Assembly: GCA_963693305.1 (NCBI GenBank)
Contig: OY855905.1
Span: forward strand, 2,322,201-2,386,200
DNA length: 64,000 bases
Direction of reading: 5' to 3'
Source of the DNA: Meandrina meandrites
Lineage: Eukaryota; Cnidaria; Anthozoa; Scleractinia; Meandrinidae
Below, in pieces: positions 57,484-64,000 of this stretch; position 1 is the stretch's first letter, and every line of letters starts with the position of its first letter. A program made the position numbers and the translations under genes. The notes under the pieces are model-generated. The model made no database searches. It was not told the origin of the DNA and saw only the letters and a list, made by a program, of their open reading frames with translations.

Positions 57484-57620
57484 CAACCAATATTAGATCA
57501 GCGCTGTGATTATAAAACCTATTTCGTTCAGTAACGAACTCTGCAGTGCGGCTCGACTCGTACCGACTAACAAATCACCCAGACGATAAAATCAAGTGAA
57601 CAATTTATTACTCGACCGAG
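57484..57620 (+). promoter_or_regulatory. Candidate TATA promoter and 5' leader exon
   Basis: CCAAT (57486), TATAAAA (57511-57517) and a GC-rich stretch from about 57536 are followed by a near-consensus donor ACCGAG|GTTAGT (57620/57621). That gives a leader exon of about 80 bp with no ATG. Initiation about 25-30 bp after the TATA box would fall near 57540. An acceptor-like TTTTTCTCCGACCAAAAG at 57799 precedes an open stretch to 58007 (SPPLYDFNQVFDNQYL..., EAPRCTCDSQREIFE) that lacks an ATG. The strong acceptor at 63937 is another possible partner. The gene itself is not identified. Confidence 0.4.
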
Positions 57621-59096
57621 GTTAGTTGTAATCTTATTTTATAATATATAAATTTGGGTTTTACTGTTGAAAGTTGAAAGGCGTTGGAAAACCTGGCTAA
57701 GTTGGGAGCATTTATTTTTCCTGGTATTCATTTTTTTCACTAGTGTACTATCTCTATTTTCGGGTCCATATTTATTGTTCATTTTTCTCCGACCAAAAGA
57801 TTGAATTCACCCCCTCTTTATGATTTTAATCAAGTGTTCGATAATCAATATTTAGACGACTGCCAAGAAGGCCTCTTGTCAATTTCCAGTACCATATGCA
57901 TTGGCAACACAAGATCTATTACCAATTCTATTGAAAAGAAATATATTTTCTACATTTCCGAAGCGCCTAGGTGCACCTGTGATTCACAAAGAGAAATTTT
58001 TGAGTGAAATTTGCTATTCATTATTCTGTTCTAATGAACATGAAAAAAACGAATAAAATAAAAATAAAACATAATGCGACGAGATGTAACTAGCAAATTG
58101 GCGAAATTTCTAGCTTGTCAGACGTTCGTCAAGAGCCCTTCAATAAAAAAAATCTTCGACAATAAGTTTGCAGCTACAGGAAGCGATAGAGTGGGGATCA
58201 AACAACGTTTATTCACAAAAAAGTAAACGCAATATTTTTTCATAATGTTGGGCCTTAACGAGAAAAAATACACTGCATGCACTCATTATGAATTTTTCCA
58301 CCAATCTAAAAGTGACAATTGCGGATAATTGCGGATTCATTACGTGCCGAAAATTGAAAAAGTGACACGTCCGAATATCTCACTGCTGTTAACAACCTGA
58401 ACAACCCTGTCTGTTAGTTCAACACTGCAGAGCAAAATAAACACAATTAGAGCCATACCCGAAAACACCACAAAATCCTCTATATGTTTCGTATTAGCAC
58501 ATTTGTGCCTAAAATTTCCACCCAGTAAATCAGCTAAACTACGAAGCTAACGTGTTTCATCAATTGTGTAAAATAAAATACATTTCGGAAAATAGCAAGT
58601 ATGCTCTGATGCATGTTTACAATATTAGATTTAGGGCGAAAGAACTATAATTGATTGTCCGTACATACCGTTAACAACTGATGGCTGACAGTTACTTTAG
58701 AATGATAGTCAGCTACATTATAAAGATGAACACAATACAAATTTTTATTTTATTTTGTTTCATTGTATTTTGTTTCATTTCATTTCAAAAAGGAATAATT
58801 TGTTGCACGAACATTTCTATAGCGTGGCTTCGTTTTAAATTATAACTGTTCTTGAAATACCTTTGTAAAGGTGTATGTTAACGCTACGGTTTTGACTTTG
58901 CTGCGTTGCACTGTTATCTTAATGAAACCTGATTAGCATGCGGATAAAAATATTAGAAGAGGATCGTATTTCATTGAGGATTGCGAAGATATTTTTGACG
59001 TCAACTTTAAAAGTGCTGCTCTCAAGTAATGATTACACATTGTTATGTTTATGATCTATTCCATGGTTCTTCACTGGCAATGCTTTGGAAACAAAA
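57621..59096. other. Downstream of candidate promoter; no gene recognised
   Basis: Contains the ATG-less open stretch 57800-58007 noted with the promoter and low-complexity T-rich sequence near 58740-58790. A small duplication AATTGCGGAT twice lies at about 58318. No confirmed exon. Confidence 0.35.
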
Positions 59097-59300
59097 GATA
59101 AAAACCCAAAAACCGCGTAATCCTTTGTGTTCCATAGTTCTCATCACACCCATTGAGCGACCTCCATTTTCAAAATTAAAACTACACGAGTGATCTGGAT
59201 AAAAACCCCAAAACCGTGTAATCCTTTTGTGTTCCATAGTTCTCATCACACCCATTGAGCGACCTCCATTTTCAAAATTAAAACTACACGAGTGATCTGG
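59097..59300. repeat. Recent ~101-bp tandem duplication
   Basis: GATAAAAACCC.AAAACCG.GTAATCC...TTCATAG-type units start at 59097 and 59198. From TGTTCCATAGTTCTCATCAC to ACTACACGAGTGATCTGG the copies are identical. The minus strand stays open through both (GGRSMGVMRTMEHK in each), but the period does not preserve frame at the ends, and I do not call it coding. Confidence 0.9.
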
Positions 59301-60183
59301 GGCCTTTTATGAAGGTAGGGGATACATTAATTGTTACTTTATCGTAAGCTGAGGCTTTTCCTGTAGGAATCAAAGGCTTATTTTACATTTATCTCGATTC
59401 TAAAGCTAAGCCTGCTCGACTGGCTAACACAAAAGCCTGCGTCTTGCTTTTTCAAAACAAGGCTTAACCAGTGGTGAAGCCTATTTATTAACTAATGAAG
59501 TTTCTTTGACATTCCAGGTTTTTAATTAGTCTGCTCACGTTTTTTCGAAGCTTCCAGCGCTAGCGAGGTTATTCCGTCGTTCTGCTCAATTTCGTCGTTC
59601 TGCAAAATCTGCATGCAAAAGCGATGTAGTTAAAAAAGAAGAATTCACAACATTATTTCCGCTAACTGTTACATTTTCAGACATTTTAGCCCGCCAGCAT
59701 CTCATGAATGCATAGATGAAATAGACAGCGCTAGGGCTGAATATGTCCCGGACATTCGAAATTATAATGGTTATAATGTGCACGTATCCCATGTCTTCAA
59801 TTCATCCACCTCTCGCTGGCTTGAAGCATGTTATAAGCAAAAACTATAATATTCAGCCCAGATGAAATAATATTCCATTAGATCAGATAAAAATCATAAG
59901 GTCTGTAAAGTATAAGATTCCTTGAAAATAAATTTACTAGAAGAAAGCGAACAGCTAATATTTATTATTATAGATATTTGTTATTATAAAATTTCCGGTA
60001 ACGATTCAGATAATCAGTAGAGCAGCCCATTTGCGCACTGTACAAATCCTCTCAAATTTAAATGTGTTTAATTTGCAGGAGAATGAATATGTCTCTAAGG
60101 CTTATTTTTAAAGAAAAAGTTGTGTACCAGAAATTGTTTTGAAGCTGAGGCAAAAGAAACTTGGAAATAATCCAAAGCAGAAA
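59301..60183. other. No gene recognised
   Basis: AT-rich; minus frame 59586-59792 unsupported. Confidence 0.4.
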
Positions 60184-60290
60184 GGTATCTGAAGAGTACA
60201 AGTCGTTTGGCCGAGATGAAAGTTGTGTCAGACTAGCCATGATTCATGATTTTGCAAGTATCTGTCAAATTTGATTGACCATTTTCCCGT
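60184..60290 (+). ncRNA. Decayed hammerhead repeat copy
   Basis: CTGAAGAGT (from 60189), TTTGGCCGAGAT, GAAAG, GTGTC, AGACTAGCC and then GCAAGTATCTGTCAA...GACCATTTTC align in order with the 50-kb copies. Stem II pairing is disrupted and the base after GAAA is G instead of C, so it should be inactive. It shows the family is older and dispersed. Confidence 0.65.
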
Positions 60291-61500
60291 CAGTTAATGA
60301 CAGTTTGTTGGGTGAAGCTTTAGGCATCATCACTGACTCATGATATAAGCTTCGAACAGACAACAGTAGCATCTTACGGTACTTCAATTATCGCCATCGA
60401 ACGTCAGACTGTAAAATACAAAGCAATGAGATATTAGGAGTTTGTGACATGAAACACAAAATCTGAAATATATTCGTAAATCATCCGTCCTAAAGTTTGA
60501 AATTTAATACCTGCAATCAATCTGAATCCTGGCCTAAATTGTACCCTAAACTAACATGTAGATTTAGGATTGGTGTCTCTTGTCTTTGACAATAATTGAC
60601 TCGACTTTTGGTACACATCCTGGATTATATACCACATCCTTAGCGTAATTTTTTTTTTTTACAAATTTGTCTGTGCTGAATAATCTTATGTTAATTTGAA
60701 CGCTTTCAACAAAATAACCCCTCTCGCTTTTTTTTCTTGTTAAGCAACAAAAAAGGAGAGGATATCGCTTATTTATTGACTAAATTATTTAACTATAAAA
60801 ATCTGCGACAAAATATTCCTTAAAAGCATATTAAGAAAGTTTTGTCAAATTTAAAGTGAAACCCAGTATCAAGAAATATTTATAGTTAAATATTTTTACC
60901 AAATTATGATTTGTTCTGGCTTATGAGCAAATGGCTTATATGGACAGGCAATTTTTATTTCAATCTTCAATGTCTTATTTTACAATTACTTTTGTCTTCG
61001 GAAAAATACTGTGAAATCAAATTACATTGTTGCACATTTAAATGTACCGCACAATTCTAAGAAAACAGCGAGAAGAAAATGAAATAAACTTTTGATGACC
61101 ATTTTTGTCAAGACGGCTTGTCAAGCTACCACGGGCGGTCTTTACACATACTTTCTTGTTAGTCAAAATGCTTGAGTGTAAAAGGACGTTTCCCTATTCG
61201 CATTGGTTAATTGAATGTATTGTCAAACTTTGTTTTCACTCGATCTGTAAATTTCTGTGAGCGTGTATGAAATAATTTCATTTATATTCTATCAAATTTT
61301 CTTCCCCGTTTACGATTGAGCTAAGTAATACGTCATACGAGGAAGTATCCCATTCACTCGTTTCGTCTTTATCTCTACCGAATTTTTAAATTGAATAGAA
61401 CTGAATGTTTTAAACAGACTAGCCAGATTCATTGGTCGCCAACGGAATTATGTTTATGTTAGCTTAGCCACAGACTAAGACTTAATGTGAAGCCATCGAC
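60291..61500. other. No gene recognised
   Basis: AT-rich sequence without supported features. Confidence 0.45.
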
Positions 61501-61507
61501 GATAGCG

Positions 61508-61994
61508 ACACTAATCTGGATAAATTTGTAAACGGATTTTCGCCCTAAAAAACGGATAAAGTATTTTCCTCCCACATTATCGTTTTCGCATGGTTTTCAA
61601 TATTTTCACCGTCCACACTTATCCGGAAAAATTTGAAAACGAAACGCAGCATAGATGAATGGCAGAGCATGCGTACATTATTACCAGTGCCCGCACTAAA
61701 TTCAATTAGTGTTTTTGTCGACGCCGAGGATAACGTCGATAAAAAAACACTAATTTCTATTTTACTTTTAAGAACTTCGCGATAATCCATAGATTTTCAG
61801 AGCTATCCTCAGCTGAATATTTAATGAAGAAAGTCGAAATTTCACAGAATGATGATTTCATGTTGCTCAGAGAACCGCGAAAGAAATGTGCCAAGATTTA
61901 TAACTCACGTGCAGTGGTACTGTACTGCTAATTAAACCGAAAGGGGAGTTCGAAAAGCTTCGTTTAGAATTTATCCAGATTAGTGTGGACGGGG
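61508..61994. mobile_element. MITE-like element, CACTAATCTGGATAAATT ends
   Basis: ACACTAATCTGGATAAATT (about 61509) and AATTTATCCAGATTAGTGT (about 61969-61987) are inverted termini. The right end continues GGACGGGGC. An internal CCGTCCACACTTATCCGGA (about 61609) is a third related end, suggesting nested or composite structure. A central AATTAGTGTTTTT...AAAAACACTAATT inverted pair (about 61706-61753) adds another fold. The minus-strand frame inside is a by-product. Confidence 0.7.
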
Positions 61995-62177
61995 CGTGAG
62001 CGAGCATTGACTATCAGCGATTAAAGGTCACTACTTAATTTTGTCCCGTACTGATTGGTTTAAATTGATCACGTGACGCGATAGTGTTCATTATCATCTC
62101 AAATAGTGCCTTCCGAGGAAAATACCCGGTTGAAAGTGCTCGTTCGTGAACTTTTTTGTAAACAAGCGGGCATTTAG

Positions 62178-62251
62178 TGGGTTTCTTGTCTGCATTGTTT
62201 TTGTTACATTCAATGGGTTTCTTGTCTGTTTTATTTCGTTTGTTACCATTC
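62178..62251. repeat. Two-copy 36-bp tandem repeat
   Basis: TGGGTTTCTTGTCTG..TT.TTT.GTTTGTTAC-type units start at 62178 and 62214, with moderate divergence. Confidence 0.6.
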
Positions 62252-62347
62252 GGCTTTCAAAAAGTTAAAAGTAATTCAAGATACTCGCTTTTGAATGGGC
62301 GCGCGGAACAAACTTTAGTGGTATACAATAAAGACAATATAGTGGTT

Positions 62348-62512
62348 TTGTCTCGGGACTACTGGCCTGATAGTTGCCCTTTGGAAATTTGATGTTCTTA
62401 AAACTAGCATATTAGCCCTAGAAGCTTCTATGTTCGCTCCACGGGTTAATATTTGTTTTAAGAAATCAAATTTCCGCAGGGCAACTATCAGCCGATAGTT
62501 CCTCGACAGACA
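62348..62512. mobile_element. Foldback element, ~57-bp arms
   Basis: Arms 62348-62404 and 62455-62512 are imperfect inverted copies. They share TTGTC.CG.G, CTGATAGTTGCCCT, GGAAATTTGAT and CTTAAAAC. The loop is about 50 bp. It is noncoding. Confidence 0.75.
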
Positions 62513-62530
62513 CATTATTGTTAAATAGTC

Positions 62531-63920
62531 AACGATAGTTGCTTGAGACGATAGCCGAGAGCGACTCTAGCTTCATTAGTCAGTGTTCACCCGCGGGCAA
62601 ATAGTAAAAGCTAAATAAACCAATCAGATCAGCCGCTTCACTAAAGTTACGCTATAAACGCTCTTTGTAAATGGACATCTGGCCATGCCAGCTTCGCTTA
62701 CACAGTTTTAAAAAAAAGCTAAAAGCGGGCTGCTTTAATCTGGCACTTTCTGCAAAACCTGACAAAGCAAAGTCTTATGAAGAAAGATCTATGTATAAGG
62801 TTAGTGTATCAAGTCCCTTATAATGAATATCATACAATTTATTCAACTGGAAAGTGCATTCGCAATGCATATAAAATTGTTATCCTTTGCAAACGCTATA
62901 TACATCAAGAAACTGAGGGTGTGCCTTAGCTTCACAACCAAGTGTTTAAAGGGTAACATTTTTTTTCGTAAACAAAACCGTTTCTGGACTTTCTGCCTTA
63001 TCATGTTTCTAACAAAAAGCGTAAAGAATGATACCGAAATTTCAACTTAAGTATGTTTAAATGCAAATATTCTATCAAATCTGCAAGGCTACTTTTTCGG
63101 CGCCGGCCCACCAGGTTATAAGTGTTTACAATGGTTTAAATACAGATGCACGGCATGAAACGGAGCCGTGTAATCAAAATATTACCGCGCAGTTGTAGCC
63201 TCTAGAAAATCAGTCCTTCGATTAATTTACGACCACGCATGGTTTGACTATCAGTTTTTAAGTTTTTAACATGAAGGGCTGAAGAACTTCTTCATGCTCA
63301 ATTTTTACTCTCTCGATTTTGCATTTTCTCCGCCTTTCACACAATAGGGTCGTAAGTATAGAAGGTGGTTAAAAGAATACTGTCTAATATCAATTACACG
63401 GCAGGAAGGTAAATGTTTCCGCTTAATATTCCCTTTCGAGATTCTTTGCCATTTTGCCAAGGTGCTAAGTGAAGTGGTTGTGTGAAGGAAAACCGGAATT
63501 AGAATTCAAATAATTTATACAAAGTCAGTGTATTTGTGGTTTTTATGATTCGCTAACGTAAAATGGATTTATCTAGTTAAATTGGACTGATGTAGATGCC
63601 GTATTAAACACGCATTTGAGTTTTTAATTTGCACAACCACTATAAACCTCTGTCTGAAAATGTGGACATTTGATTACAAACTTTCTAGAACAGCCGCATT
63701 TGCCGGTTTTGATGTGTGAATCTTAATCTTGTTATCGTAAGTAAATTTCAGTGAATCCAAATTTTATTTCTTTCAGTTGAGTTTGGCTTTTCGTCAGCGG
63801 ATTCCAGTTTACTGCTGTAATTTCCGCCATGTTTCAATCGACAGTACTATAGTGGAAAATCCTTGATAGGGCGTACGCGTGCTGCGGAATGCCAAGGACA
63901 ATGAAATTCTAAAAACAGAC
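62531..63920. other. No gene recognised
   Basis: AT-rich with moderately GC-richer patches. Frame 62823-63050 (plus) lacks support. Confidence 0.4.
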
Positions 63921-64000
63921 ACGTTTTTCTCTTTCAGCGAGCATGCCGTCATGTTCTAACGCTCTCACGGAAGATTGAGTGACTAAGTCCAAATTCAGCT
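63921..64000 (+). other. Strong splice acceptor at window edge, possible exon start
   Basis: ACGTTTTTCTCTTTCAG (to 63937) has a continuous pyrimidine tract and CAG, followed by a GC-richer stretch to the window end. ATG at 63943 opens SMPSCSNALTED and a stop; other frames also stop within 60 bp. It could be a noncoding or short coding 5' exon that continues outside the window. Confidence 0.3.

Noticed and set aside
57800..58007. Open stretch after an acceptor-like site, possibly exon 2 of the 57.5-kb promoter
   Set aside because: No in-frame ATG in it or in the leader exon, so it cannot start translation as modelled; kept only as a remark.
58105..58150. Minus-strand CTTGACGAACGTCTGACAAG, reminiscent of a CTGACGA-type hammerhead
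   Set aside because: Stem II and the GAAA segment are missing, so the core cannot be formed; at best a deleted relic.
59049..59255. Minus frame with MGVMRTMEHK twice
   Set aside because: The repetition is the 101-bp DNA duplication; 101 is not a multiple of three and the frame survives only through a 1-bp difference between copies.
1..64000. CRISPR arrays, bacterial operons, phage or plasmid origins
   Set aside because: Spaced direct repeats here are minisatellites or doublets; gene density, LINE tails, splice sites and MITEs all indicate a eukaryotic nuclear genome.

Overview
This window is AT-rich, gene-poor eukaryotic nuclear DNA. I found no long open frames, no operon-like packing, no rRNA or tRNA and no CRISPR. 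What I can read is transposon debris, palindromic MITE-like elements, microsatellites, two-copy tandem duplications and a few isolated stretches that look like single exons. The repeat mix fits an early-branching marine metazoan, and most of all an anthozoan such as a stony coral or sea anemone. It includes CR1/L2-type LINE 3' ends, a TTAA-flanked Kolobok-like element, a PIF/Harbinger remnant with a Myb/SANT partner gene, Penelope/retrozyme-type hammerhead ribozyme motifs, and short foldback elements of kinds I recall from coral genomes. The taxon is an inference from repeat style, not from an alignment.

Layout. 0-9 kb: an inverted minisatellite at the left edge, a LINE 3' fragment (3.86-4.46 kb) and a duplicated coding-like island (5.2-6.0 kb). 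9-20 kb: a possible minus-strand leader exon (9.4-9.65 kb), several diverged tandem duplications (13.8, 14.6-15.7 and 17.9-19.5 kb), a candidate receptor ligand-binding exon (16.04 kb) and a 789-bp element with perfect 42-bp terminal inverted repeats (17.03-17.82 kb). 20-30 kb, the densest transposon cluster: foldbacks at 20.9 and 21.1 kb, a hairpin minisatellite (22.1-22.5 kb) beside a possible terminal exon, a 2.36-kb Kolobok-like element (25.40-27.76 kb), a decayed Harbinger module (27.9-28.8 kb), and a 182-bp palindromic element with a hammerhead-like loop (29.5 kb). 30-43 kb: a tandem duplication, many short MITEs and a few coding-like fragments, mostly on the minus strand. 43-50 kb: a compound pentanucleotide array and TTA-rich LINE tails. 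50-64 kb: a three-copy hammerhead ribozyme repeat (50.1-50.7 kb) with a decayed relative at 60.2 kb, a duplicated upstream module followed by a TATA promoter and leader exon (57.0-57.6 kb), more foldbacks and a strong splice acceptor at the right edge.

No complete host gene could be assembled. The coding-like pieces may be exons of genes with long introns, or pseudogene fragments. The best-supported functional elements are the three intact-core hammerhead ribozymes. Two of them are tandem copies exactly 212 bp apart, an arrangement that could release a 212-nt RNA by self-cleavage. The best-supported protein remnants are the Harbinger transposase and its Myb-like partner, followed by the LINE reverse-transcriptase end.
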